Assembly: GCA_012656075.1 (NCBI GenBank)
Contig: JAAKBF010000087.1
Location: 186,001-250,000 of the forward strand
Direction of reading: 5' to 3'
DNA from: Phytophthora hibernalis
Taxonomy: Eukaryota > Oomycota > Peronosporomycetes > Peronosporales > Peronosporaceae
DNA length: 64,000 nt
The position numbers and the translations under genes are program-made. Below are positions 31,446 through 42,480 of the stretch, in pieces. Under the pieces are notes generated by a model that saw nothing but the letters and a program-made list of their open reading frames with translations, did no database searches and had not been told where the DNA came from. Position 1 is the stretch's first letter. Each line of letters starts with the position of its first letter.

Positions 31446-32294
31446 TTGGTGAGTGCTCGGTTGATGTTTGACATTACCACGGAAGCTGCCATTGCCAGTC
31501 TTGACAAAGCGATGGGCAAGGTGACAGATGTGCAGCAGTGTCTTTGGAAATTGTTGGAGATTCGTCACCTACTGCAGTCAATCGATTGCTTGCGTGATAC
31601 CGTAACGACACTGGTTCTGGTGATGTTCGTCGCTTGGTCAGCATCTACGTTATGAGGAGTTTTGCTAGACTGGGTTCGGATTCTCAAAAGATTTGCGCGA
31701 GTGTGTGAAGTGAATCCGTCGGTAGATAGTTACATTTTTGAAGGTTGGCTGTTTTCGAGGCTTGGGCACAGTGATCTCCTGTATGGTATGTCATGGGTGG
31801 CTTAAAACAGGAGCGCCAGTGGGAGAATTCAGACGTGTTTTACTTTGACCCAGACAAAAATACAAATTATGTGACGTGGTTAGCTCCGAAGAAGTGGAAC
31901 CAAGGTGGATACGACGCTGTATTTGTTGATAAGGGTCGTGGGTTCGTGCGGTTCGTTCAATTGACACGCGCCGCCAAGTATTCCTATGACTCTCATCCTT
32001 TCTTGACTCTACTGGACAGATTATCAGCAGCAGGCATTCTGACCAAAGTTGAAAAGTTGAACTGTGCTTTGTAGTCCCAATGGCAAAGCTTGACGAATTC
32101 CGGCTCCCGTGAAGTCGCAAGATTTCGTGAAACGCGTTGTGGAGCTGGCTTCATCTCCTGGGATGTGGACGCACCGCAATCCTGATCCCTTTTTTACTGG
32201 ATGCAGAGGAGAGGTTTATCTCTGTGGTATTGATGTGATGACCAATATTGTTCATGTCGAAGGAGAGAGAGTAGCTAAAAGCGCATGCGATTGA
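31446..32294 (+). pseudogene. Crinkler-type effector C-terminal fragment
   Basis: Several + frames give pieces that read in order as a Crinkler C-terminal domain: FDITTEAAIASLDKAMGKVT (31467), DVFYFDPDKNTNYVTWLAPK and KKWNQGGYDAVFVDKGRGFV with RFVQLTRA (31830-31980), then VVPMAKLDEFRLP and SQDFVKRVVELASS (32070-32160). The GGYDAVFVDK...FVQLTR block looks like a restriction-endonuclease-like core (Asp, then Q-x-T). No LFLAK N-terminus is present upstream. The assignment rests on recalled similarity to Phytophthora Crinkler C-termini. Stops and frameshifts make it a pseudogene. Confidence 0.45.
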
Positions 32295-34483
32295 ATCCAT
32301 GAAAAACCAATGGTTTCACAAGTTTTCCAGATCATACACATTCGTCGAAGGCAAACGAATTGCTTGCTTAGCCAGAGAAGCTGATTGGTATGATTGCTTT
32401 GAGGGTAAACGAACTAAGTAAACGCATTAGTGCATCAAAGCTATTTTTTTTTATCTTGATTTGTTGTACTCTTTTAGATACTACTTGAGGTGAAGGAATA
32501 TCTTATGCTGAAGTTGCTCGAAATATTGTTGCCAAGCGCTACACCCCCTAGGGTGGGATTTTGCAGCTCGACAGCCTATCGCACTTTCCTCCTTTCTTAT
32601 ATATTATCCATTGAAACAAAGTGTGTTCCAAGACCCGATACAAATTGGCGGATTTATAAGACTGGTCACTTGAAATTTGTTTCGGATCGGTACCTACTTT
32701 TCGTGTTTCGAATTAATCTTGTCCGTACAACGTATTATACCCGTTGGACTACCAGGGAAAAATACAGAACACGTATTCCCAGCTAAGTCGAAGACGATCT
32801 AGTTAATTAAGTTCGGTTTCGTTGTTTTAACAGCTCTTAAAAGAGCGCTTTCTGTGTCATTAATTTCGGTTTTGGGCTCGCTCGAATCTGGTCTCTATTC
32901 TAGCGAGTGTCGCGTGTGCGCTGGTAGTAGCGCTATGGAAGGGTGCTTTTAAAAAATGATTTCGAATAATTCCGAACGTTCATAACGTTCTTTTTAGTTT
33001 CTTTTTTAGTTCGCTGGTCAAATCGACTCTTAGAAGATTTTGTTTGTAAAAAGGACGATTCTTAATCTAGTATCAAGAGAATCTCATGTAAGTACACACA
33101 CTTCTAACTACAAGAAAAACAGTATTAGTGACTTTCAGTTTTCCCACAGGGCTCGGGTGTATTCTTGATTTAACTGTAAGGTTGAAATTCATCTGACAAT
33201 TCTGATACTGATGTTAAAAATCTGATAATTTCTGATTAGGAATGCCAGAATTCAGGTGCTCATAAAAGAACGCATTTAAAATCCATTTTAAATTAGGTCA
33301 TTTTTAAATAAAAAGAAATGCACCCTTCTATAAGTAGCGCTTCTGTGCAGATTTAATGCGCTCTTTTGTTAGCGAGGAATAGTACGCCACCGTAGGACTT
33401 ACTTACAGTACCGGTAGTACTTTACAGTAGTACTACCTCCGTTAGAATATACTGCAAATTTCCATTCAAATTACACTCAAACGAAATCAGATACCCTTGC
33501 AAAAGCGATAACATTTTTCCGAATCTCCCGCCCATCCTCCAACAGATTCCCCCAATCGATTCCTTCCCTCACTTTCAAAGACACCCAGTTCCCTGCTACC
33601 GCAATAAAGATGGATGCTACGACGAAGAAGGCCAAGCGCGTGTGGAAGTACGTACGCGCTCAATGAGCGCCTGAGTCGCCGCTGCGGAGAGGTCTCGACA
33701 GAGTGCGCGGAAGAGGAAAGAAGCAGAGAGATGTCGCACTGCGCGGACGTGAAAGAGCGCGCGCGCGGAAGGGGTGCGGATTGCAGACTATGAAGCGCAA
33801 CGTCCGCCCCACGGCCACACGTGAAAGGCCAAGGTATTTCGTGCCGCGCGCGCTCCCCATGACACCCCTACGTGAAGCTCAAACGCTTTTTAACGCCCAC
33901 CTGGATGTTGCCACGCTTGCCGCACAGCAAAGCGTGCCTCCTCTTGCATGTAGTGTCAGCAGCTCCCTGCCCCCGCGCGGTCCACTAGCAGTCTGCAATG
34001 TTGCCTGCTGCACCACCTTCTATTTTTAATCCTTTTCTTTACTGATACGCCCTGCTCTCTGCATATCTTATATCCCCGAAAATGAACGAGGCGGAGCTAT
34101 GCGCATTTTTTTTGAAAGGTGCAGTATTTTCATGACGTAGTATTTTGCTTTGCAACCAGTTTGTCCAGTAGTTAGTGACCGTACTGAGCGCTAAATCATA
34201 GAGGTTTTGAATGGGGCTTTCCGAAGTCATGTTTCATGCACTACAAGAGCAGAAAATGGCACGTCTAGAAAGTGCCAAAGCAAACACAAGTCGTGCTAGG
34301 GCTGTTGGAACGCTTTCAGATCACACAGGCATATTATGGGGAGTATGAAGCATGCACGAGTTACAGCAATTCGTACTTGAGTACGATTTATAGTTATGTC
34401 GTACAAGACAAGTACAATCGAAAGTGCCAAAATGACTGCAAAGCACAATATTTGTTGGGATAAAAATCCATACCAAGCAATTA
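32295..34483. other. Long intergenic region, AT-rich, one unassigned ORF
   Basis: About 2.2 kb. An open frame at 33703-34029 (+, 108 codons, Arg-rich start) is not recognised. A short peptide start (ATG at 33610, MDATTKKAKRVWKYVRAQ) ends after 18 codons. Around 32836-32960 and 33295-33375 there are loosely inverted similar words (GCACCCTTC, TAGCGCT), perhaps the ends of an old small transposon. Confidence 0.45.
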
Positions 34484-35767
34484 TTAGCTGAAATAACTCA
34501 ACGTGGGAATAGATCGAGTCACCTGCCGAGCCATCTCACGGGCCATCTCGACATCGGGACCTAATATTTTGGCGATGTCATAGTATCGCTCAAGGTACTC
34601 AACAATCTCGCTACTGCCACTAGCCTCTGCGATAGAGGGCAAGACACGAGATAGCTTCTGTCGCTTCACGGGTCCTTGGAAGCACGGAAGGCTGATCTCT
34701 GCAGCAGCACTCCGTGGCTGATCCAATAAAGTCCTAACCACCGCGAACGCCTCGCTTGGATCACGAAAATTCACTGATTGGATAGTACCGTGTTTGTTGA
34801 CCGTATCAGAGACCCAGACAAACTGCCAATGCTCAGTCAAGTCGGTCAAAAGTGCCATCACGGGTTCATCGACGAGAACATCCAGGGCTATCAGCTCGGA
34901 CACAGCTTGATAGATGGAGCGTTCTACCACTTTTTCTTCACTTCGATGAGCAATCTCACGTCAGGAAAAGTCCCCAAGTCGAGCGGTCTCGTCAAGACGA
35001 AATTACTTAGTATGATCATGTCCGTGCGTCCAACAAGTTCAATGTTGGAACCAGGGATTTCAGCCTTGATGATGTCTTTCCCTTTTTCCACACCGAGCAC
35101 GCAAAGCCTGTTCCTGGTGAGCGCATCACCGATGTTGATTTCCACGTACTCTCGATATCGTTCACGTTGCTGTTCCTCGGTGACCGCGATATCCTGGCCA
35201 CGTTCATCGATATATATGCTTCCCCACTTCAACACGCGTCAAGTCCCCAGTAGGGTATTGAACCGTGTCGATAGATTCCAACCAAACATTCAATTTGGTC
35301 AGAAGTGTCGAACCCGCGCTTGAGTGCCGATGTACCTTGCGTTTGCCCAGAAAAGTGTGCTTGTACATCTTGTCAATCTTTTCAAGGATGTGATCAATTT
35401 TGGCCGTCTCGCTCGCCGAACCAACTGCCCCTCGGAACCACCACTAGCACGTGAATTTGTCTCGACTGTGGGGTAGGCATGTGGTTTTCTTTCAGCACGT
35501 TCTTCAGCAAATCCTCTGCCTGTAGTTCTTGGTCTTTCCCCGTTAACGATGTTATGAGAGCAGGCTTCTCGCCCTCTTCAGTTTCAGCACGTCTTCCGAG
35601 CGAGAAGAGAGCCACGCGCCGCCCGCCGTCTTCGCCAGGAAGAGCTGCAGCTCGTCAGCAGAAAACTGATACATCTTCTCCATTTTGATCGCCTTCTTCA
35701 ACGCTGACACAGACGCGCCCTCGTCGATGTCCGCCACACCAACGATAGCACAGAAGAGCTTCACCAT
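34484..35767 (-). pseudogene. Crinkler (CRN) effector pseudogene
   Basis: The minus strand starts MVKLFCAIVGVA at 35767 and carries the diagnostic LQLFLAK motif, then GEKPALITSLTGKDQELQ and the junction motif HVLVVVP (about 35440). The C-terminal domain contains IPGSNIELVGRTDMIILSNF and VRLLIEVKKKW, a likely PD-(D/E)xK nuclease core (GRTD, then IEVKK). It ends with DIAKILGPDVEMAREMARQV and TRSIPTLSYFS. Compared with the usual N-terminus a few residues after VGVA are missing. Frame changes near 35600, 35440, 35240 and 34930 destroy it. CRN proteins enter host cells and usually the nucleus. Confidence 0.9.
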
Positions 35768-35890
35768 CTTTCATTCCACGCGGCAGATTCTAGAATGAGG
35801 AACAAGGGAGGGAGAATTTCTGGGCGGAAAAGAAGGCGTGTCACATAGACTTCCAACCAATGATGAGGAGAACACGCGTTGCGCCACATG

Positions 35891-36047
35891 TACAGTAATG
35901 TGCGTCAATAAGGAACACCTGATATGTACATAATGAAGGAGGGTACGGCGCCCACAATCCGCACACAGATGTTCCTCACAGACAGATGTATAATGTTTCA
36001 AAGGATATTAGGTGATACCCCGTTCCTTATTGACGCACATTACTGTA
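35891..36047. mobile_element. Tc1/mariner-type MITE 2 (157 bp)
   Basis: Perfect 26-bp inverted ends including the flanking TA (35891-35916 and 36022-36047), reading TACAGTAATGTGCGTCAATA. There is no coding capacity. Size, TA target and the internal words GAACACCTGATAT and CCTTTGAAA resemble MITE 1 (18208-18365), suggesting one superfamily of elements. Confidence 0.88.
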
Positions 36048-36087
36048 TTAATATTCTTTGCGGTAAAAACTGTCAAGATGCCTCTCG

Positions 36088-36500
36088 CTCTCAGCTGGAA
36101 CGGTACACTCTCGTCTGTCGGAGATTCTCAGTGACTGAGGAAAGTGACTATTATTACAAACTGGATTCACTTAGTTTTGTATGTGGGCTATTTGTTAGCC
36201 CTTTTCTACTACAAAATTGAGGAGGGATGAATCTCAACTCGCTCGGCAAGCCGAAACAACGCCTGTGGTTTGAAGATCCGTGTGCGCAGCACGCGGGCTT
36301 AAACCCAGGACCAAGCAGGGTCACACCTTGCTCGGCTTAAGGTTGTGTCACCGCTCTTAGGGTTTTCAAGGGTGAGGCTCGGGTCTAGTTTCCTGCCGGA
36401 ACTCCGACTTCTATGATTTGTAACTAGATGACATCCGTTCCTCTGTTTGTATAAATAGTCTCTGTCAGTGACTGAGATACCGTTCCAGCTGAGAGAGTCA
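36088..36500. repeat. Inverted pair around a 250-bp core
   Basis: CTCTCAGCTGGAACGGTA (from 36093) recurs inverted at 36480-36497. Further words (TCAGT-x-ACTGA, GACTATT-x-TACAAAC) continue the match inward for about 80 bp with an indel. It may be an old transposon with diverged inverted ends. It lies outside the neighbouring Helitron. Confidence 0.45.
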
Positions 36501-36577
36501 GTCGTCTGAATCTTCAAAAGATGTCTCTTCTCGACTGTCGAGACTATCGACGAGAGGGATTGGCGTTACATGTACCA

Positions 36578-36603
36578 CTAGCCGTTTGCAGCCGCTTCGC
36601 GGC
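36578..36603 (-). other. Helitron 3' terminus: hairpin and CTAG
   Basis: Reading the minus strand, GCCGCGAAGCGGC forms a 5-bp stem with a GAA loop, then TGCAAACGG, then CTAG, with a T flank at 36577. Helitrons end in CTRR after a short hairpin and this fits exactly. Confidence 0.8.
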
Positions 36604-36734
36604 GGTGGGGCAATGGTTTGTCCCATCTAGTAGACCGCCCCCTTCGCTTCGCTCCACGGGGCGAAAATTTACACCATGTAGACATGAATTGAACTATTAT
36701 CAATGTTACGTATATGCAGTTACTGTCTTCCGCT

Positions 36735-38280
36735 CTACGCCGTGCTGAAAATCTGCCTGTACACGATGTTCGGGGTGTATGCTCCGTCCTTTTCCTCCAT
36801 GTCTGGATACCCAAGCAGTATCTTGATCTTGGATCTCGCAGTGACCCGGGAGAGCGCCACATACAGCTGGCCGTGCGAAAAGCATAGTATCGCCAAGTAA
36901 AGTCCCAGGTTGAGCACCGTTTGTCAGTGAGCCTTGTTGATTGTCATGGCAAACGCGGGTTGGACCGGGAACTGTTTGCGGCGCAGGTTGAATGGGAAGT
37001 CGTGAGCGTTGACGTCACTAACGAAGAGGATCCTTGGAATCAATACGTTCTGGCCTTGATGCTCGCCAGTCATAATGGTCGCGTGTATCACGTGAGGTTT
37101 CAATACCTTCACTCTAAGGCGCGTGCCGTTGCAAAGCCCCAGGTCCGGGTTCAAGCTCCTCATCATCATGATCGGCTGGCCCCTCTTCAACACCAATCTG
37201 TGAGGTGGGATCCCGTTGATGTCGTTCGTGTTCGGAACCTCTGTCTCAAAGAAATTAACCGCCTCGTCGTCCTGAACCGAGTTGACCGATAGATACTCAC
37301 ACGCCTCTCCGTCCAAACGTCGCCCGACTGCCTCATTGATACGGTGAACCATCATCTTGGTTGTGGTCAAGATGGTGCGGTTCGCGAAGTATTCGTCAGT
37401 GGCGATGGTACGTCAGCGTACATGGTATCCATCATCCGTTTCATACCAATAGGTACAGCACCCGGAGCAATCTCTGCGTCGGCGTCGAAGTCAGCGGGCG
37501 GGTTGTCGATCAACGTATCGCGCGGGATTTTCATGAAGTTCCCTCCAAGTGCGGGATTGACTTCATGTCGACCTTCGCCTACCTGTAGAAGAAACTCCGA
37601 AAAGACTGCAATTTCTTTAGCTAAACGGTCGTTGTCCGACCCCGCATGTTCTCCGTGAGTCGGACCTGTTGGAAGTACGGCCACAGTTGCGAGGACTTCA
37701 GACAGGCGTCGATCGTCTGTCGGTGTTCCCTTGATGACGACTGGCAGAATCTGACGGAAGTCACCTGACAAAACCAATACCTTTCCTCCAAACGGTTCGT
37801 TGTCGTTGTTCATCACATCACGAAGGGTGCGGTCCACCGCCTCAAAAGCGTGCCGGTGAGTCATGGGAGCTTTATCCCAGATGATAAGACTGGCGCGCTG
37901 GATCAACACCCTTAGATGGGACTGCTTGGTAACGGAGAACGTAGACTTTTCATCCAATTTCAGGGAATCTTGAATGTTGAGTGTGCCGTACGACCGCCCA
38001 TAAGAAGCAAAGAAGCGATGCCGCTGGATGCGACTGCGATCGCAATTTTGCCCGAGAGACGCACGTTGGCGAGGATATGCTTGATCAGCGTGGATTTCCC
38101 AGTACCACCCGGACCGTCGATGAAGAACAGTTTCTTACCAACCTCAGGGGTTTCAACAGCGCCAACGACTTGGTCATAAATTGCCCGCTGTCCCTCGCTG
38201 AGGTCGCCATTATGGTCCTGTAGAACAGAACGTGGATCAAACGTCCTATAGCCGCCTGGTATCTTGTCCGACGATTCCAT
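36735..38280 (-). pseudogene. Helitron Pif1-type helicase domain
   Basis: The Walker A box GPGGTGKSTLIKHILANVRL is in the frame 37960-38280. Walker B reads LIIWDKAPMTHRHAFEAVDR in 37367-37957, where relatives have WDEAPM; codon 37873-37871 now encodes Lys instead of the catalytic Glu. Motif III is VLVLSGDFRQILPVV. Later motifs appear in 36924-37370 (LVLKRGQPIMMMRSLNPDLG, CNGTRL) and 36735-36917 (FSHGQLYVALSRVTARSKIK). Frame changes near 37960, 37370 and 36920 divide it. The helicase would unwind DNA during rolling-circle transposition. Confidence 0.88.
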
Positions 38281-38352
38281 CTTTTCTCCGGGTCAATCCA
38301 CGCAAACTCCTTCGGGATGTTTTGATACAGCATAGTCTTGGCGATTTGGTTT

Positions 38353-41011
38353 TCAGGTGCGTCGCTCGCGCAAAGTTCGAAAAACTGGGTCAACATTGTA
38401 CGCCGCCTGCGCTCCAGGACACGTTCTGGGTCCTCCTCGGCTCGGAAGACCAAAAATTGACCGTCTTCCAAGTGAACAGTAAGTATGCGTGCGACCCTGG
38501 ATCGAATAGGTCAACAGACGCATACACGCCTCCACCGGCACTACATATCTCGCGTTAAGATATCTCAGCACTTCGTTGGGATCTTGACCCGGCTCACTCA
38601 AATCCCACACGGCTTCAATAGTAATGACAGCTTTGTCGGACTCTTTATAGACGTACTTGTAGAGATACTTCACCGCCGTGATAGCTGTGCAGACCTCCAA
38701 GTTTATGTGGCAGTCGAACTTCTGAGAGAAGTACGGGTTGTACGGAACCACCCACTGGTTGATGGTTGCGTTGTCGTAGGTCTTGCCCTTGTAAGTGAGA
38801 ACCCCTTCTGCTCGCCTCCGCCTTCTATACACCGGATATCCGTTCTCATTCGCTCGAATGACATCCACCAAAGGCTTGGGGTGCATTTCCCATCCTTCAT
38901 ACACGGACGACCCGAGTTCGCACCACACGGCCAATGGATCATGCTGTCTAGGATGGTCTCAAACAAATCCGGATTGATGTCCTTGTCGGGCAGCTCTGCC
39001 GATACCAATCTGTCGATAAGCTCTCTTGTCTCCGGCTTGTCCTCTTCGTCCAGAATAGTGAGAATGTGAGCGTGGGGTAACCCTCGCTTCTGGAACTCCA
39101 CACCATAGATCCGCGCGGCCAAACGACCGATCACTCCCTCATCTAAATCCTTCAAAAGTTCACGAGCATATTGTTGCCATACGCGCGCGACAATATCTGG
39201 ACGATCCTGAGCAGTCTGGCCAGCAGGTATCTTTTCCAGTATGTCATCCCATTTTGGATTGCACGTCTTGGTAACGAAGGCGTCTGGTTTGCCGTATTCA
39301 CGCACGATAGCCATAGAGTCTTGATACGCCTTGTACATGTAGCGAGGACTACCGACGTGGGTCTCCGGAAGGATGACACGTTTGCCGATCTGGCCCAGGA
39401 AGTGATCGTATCCAGGACGCCGATCAGGGTGCACCAACTCGCCAATGCCACGATCGTACTCAGTAAGTAAATCTCCTCCCTCACCCAGAGCTACCGTGTT
39501 TTCGCTCTCGTAAGCATCACGAACGCCGTAGTATTGGTCTGCACGAATATCCTTCTGGTGTGTTGCCACCCACCGCAGCTGCTCCTGTTCACACTTTGCC
39601 CGTTGGTCGACCACCCACTGCTGAAAGAGACGTCCGCCAAGGTGGAGCGCTGACATGTCGTCGACTTTCTGGAAAAGACGAAACGCGGCATGCGCCCGTA
39701 GAGACATCGCCGTCTCCACGACACCGTTCGCGTATTGATCCATAAAAGTCCAGCCGAGCTCGCCGTGCGGGAATAGCAGTGGATACTGCAAAGGGTCGTA
39801 CGTGTTGTGGGTTTCGAACAGACGCAGGAGTTTGTGATCCCTGGTGTAGAGCAGCAGATCACGCGGCTGGGCGAGATTACCGTCTTCGATCATAGTGACT
39901 CCCACTTCCGACACAGTGGGTAAGTTGTGGGTACCGGGCTGGGATGGTTTCTCGTGTAGGCGGTACACGACGTCCATCAACTGAGAACTTTCCGGCGGGT
40001 ATTGGCGCAGCTTCTCGCCGAAGGTTAGAAATTGCTGCGCGAAAGGGTTGTGCGTAGTCATCATATCCTCGATGTACATCAACGCGTCTGTGTTCAGATC
40101 GGCGAAAATCCCCTTACGCCGCGTCGCACGTGCCTGCATGTCCGGATCCACAATGTAGATTTGCGCGAATTTGGGTGCGGTCGGCTCTGTGTTGGGATCC
40201 TTGTACGGTAGCACCGACCCGAGGTAATGACCCATGGCGCCCTGGACGCGATACGTATAAACGCCTTGCCCTCCCGTGACGTCCATGTCCTGATTTACTT
40301 TCCAAACGTTCCGTCACTCGAGGAAGCTCCGATGGAGGTGAATGCAAAGGCCAGGTTGTACGCTTGGATAAGGGTGCGGAAGTTTGGGTCCCTATTGAGC
40401 TGGATAAGCCCCGCAGGTGCAGGTTTAAGTTGGAGGAGTTGCACCTTACCCGTTAGGCAGCAGATATTGTCAGACTCGTCGGGCCACTTCCAAGCGTTGC
40501 AGTACGGACAGACAATGGTCGGAGGGAGTTTGAATCGTCGGCGGACGATGCTTTTGCCTCTAACCATGTCAGCTCTGAAATCTTCGTGGTTGATAAGTGC
40601 CCGTCGATGCTTTGGGGCAGCACGGCGGACACGCGATTGTTCTCGATGCTGCTCCCGATCCTCTTCGGTCTGGCTCCTGCGTGTTACTGTGTGGTAATCA
40701 CGATTCCGAACTCTTTCATAGTCGCACTCTTGTTGTGTGAGACCGTGACGCCTGGCTACTTGTTCCACCTGATTTCGAGTTAGAGCATCGCTGCGCTCAT
40801 CCTCAGTTAATCCCTCACGGCGGACATTGTGCAATTGCCGGTCTCGATCTCTCTCGGCGTGGCGGGAAGACTCTTCGCGGTGGGCCCTGCGCTCGTGTTG
40901 CCTACGGCGTTCTTCTTCCCTGATGGCGTTTCGTTGGCCCTCACTCATCTTAGCTCGCTTTACTCTCTGTCGCTCCGAGTCCTTAGTCCGTGCACGCTCT
41001 TTCTGTGACAC
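38353..41011 (-). pseudogene. Helitron Rep (HUH nuclease) domain
   Basis: The frame 40295-41011 gives a Arg/Glu-rich start and a finger CPYCNAWKWPDESDNICCLT. After a shift near 40290, a 527-codon frame (38703-40286) carries the Helitron-like N region (DPLQYPLLFPHGELGW) and the HUH motif in KRGLPHAHILTIL (about 39080). After another shift near 38930 the frame 38353-38934 carries the two-tyrosine motif KYLYKYVYKESDKAV (about 38650). Rep nicks and joins single strands during transposition. The frameshifts show that this copy is dead, though long stretches remain open. Confidence 0.87.
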
Positions 41012-41418
41012 AGAGGCGTAAGCCCAACGTATTCTTTGTTTTTCTGCGTTGGCCGCCCCCGTGCGCTCCTTCTGGGAGGCAGTAGCGTTCGCTCTCCGAG
41101 TCCTTGCTGCCTCCGCTTTCCGAGCACGTTTAGAGGCAGGCGACAGGGCAACGGCGGCGCGGTCTCTTCTGCAGCCAGGGCGACAAGGCGTTGACCTTCG
41201 TCGTATTCAGGTGCTACCCGGCCTTGGTGCTCAGCTGGATCATCCTCTTCAGTTTTCTCTTGCTCCTCCGCAGGGCGTTCCTCATCAGCGACCATCGTGA
41301 CGTCAGCCACTTGAGCCACGGCGGTGGTAATATGCACAACGCTAACCACAGCTACCGTTAAAACAGCAGCAACCGGATGGTCCGCGGTAACGGTAAGAGC
41401 AGCCATCTCATCGGCCAA
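40960..41418 (-). other. Possible N-terminal extension of the Helitron protein
   Basis: A frame of 152 codons begins with a Val/Ala-rich part and then an acidic part (EERPAEEQEKTEEDDPAEHQ). It overlaps the start of the Rep frame by about 50 bp in another phase. It may be the true N-terminus before a frameshift, but no motif proves that. Confidence 0.35.
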
Positions 41419-42480
41419 GCTGCGAGCCTCAAACGACTACCGCGCCAGGCTGCAAAGCCTGTTGACTGTGGGAAAGTGATGGGGGACAAAAGACGGAGCT
41501 GGCACCACCCAGATGCCATACAATCATTCGGTGCCGTTCGATGGGTGTTTTACACCGCTAAAAATGGACCGAATTGTTGGAGAGTTAACTAATTGGGTGC
41601 GTGTTGCCTGGAAATTCCAAATTCATGCGGCGCGTCCCGGGTGTAGCGACCCTCAACCCTTTGATGTCCGTCCATATACATAAATGCGTATAAAAAAGAA
41701 AACAACACAAAAGAAGGAACCCTGTAACCCTTACGTTGCTTCCGTTTACGCCAAGTTACCGCATCCTCTGGAGTCGCAGGGGTCGCGTTCACATCCGCGT
41801 TGTAAAGCCTCTTCAATTTCCTCCCAAGTCCGCTTTCGTTTGACGCGAGGCAAAACTGTCTGCGAACACAGAGTAACGTGACGCGTTAGACATTAAGGTT
41901 AAGTACACCGCAGTGTATGTAGTGATAACCGGATGAACGTATCGGCACCAATCCATTAGAATGTTCTTCACCGCCAACAGCAAACCGAACCGCAAGAGTT
42001 TCAACTGCATGGACGCGACGTCGCACGAAAATCCTAAATCCCCGCAACGAATCCCAAGTGTAGCGACGGCAAAACCAATATATAGCCCGACCCATGTTTC
42101 TATTCTACTTGTTCTTGCACCGTAACCTCTTCTGTATCTTCCTTTATCGCACGACTTACAACACGGGTGCTGCAAGCTATCTCTTGTGCCGAACCGACAT
42201 CTCACCGTGCTTTCAGTTGTTCTATTCTGCAGTCACTACCTTTGGTGACAACGCGGCGGTCGGCTCAATGCGCTGGCTTGTTCAGCACAGACAATCAACC
42301 TTTTGGCCAACCTAAGGGATAGCTTACCCGGGGTGAAATGCAGTTCGTGGGGGAAATTAGCTGTTATCTTGCGATCTTTGTAAAAATCCAAAGAATAATA
42401 ATTGGAATGTAAAAACTATTAATTGATTATAATTAAAAAAAAGATTTCCACGCTGCATATTAGCCCATAGTGCTGAAACG
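41419..42480. other. No gene recognised; probable Helitron 5' side
   Basis: About 1 kb. GTGTAGCGAC occurs twice (about 41641 and 42058). The Helitron 5' end should lie here or slightly to the right but no terminus is certain. The open frames at 41813-42205 (-) and 42094-42315 (+) have no recognisable content. Confidence 0.45.

Larger units (their letters stand above)
36578..41418 (-). mobile_element. Helitron with Rep and Pif1-type helicase
   Basis: The minus strand encodes a basic N-terminal region, a Cys-rich finger, an HUH Rep domain with a two-Tyr motif, and a Pif1-family helicase, the RepHel layout of autonomous Helitrons. The 3' end is at 36578: on the minus strand a GCCGC-GAA-GCGGC hairpin (36603-36591) is followed about 10 nt later by CTAG (36581-36578) and then T, as expected for insertion between A and T. 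The 5' end (TC on the minus strand) is to the right of 41418 and was not located. The coding part is broken in several places. Confidence 0.88.

Noticed and set aside
38485..39069. 194-codon + frame within the Helitron region
   Set aside because: Reverse reading of the Rep domain; no motif of its own.
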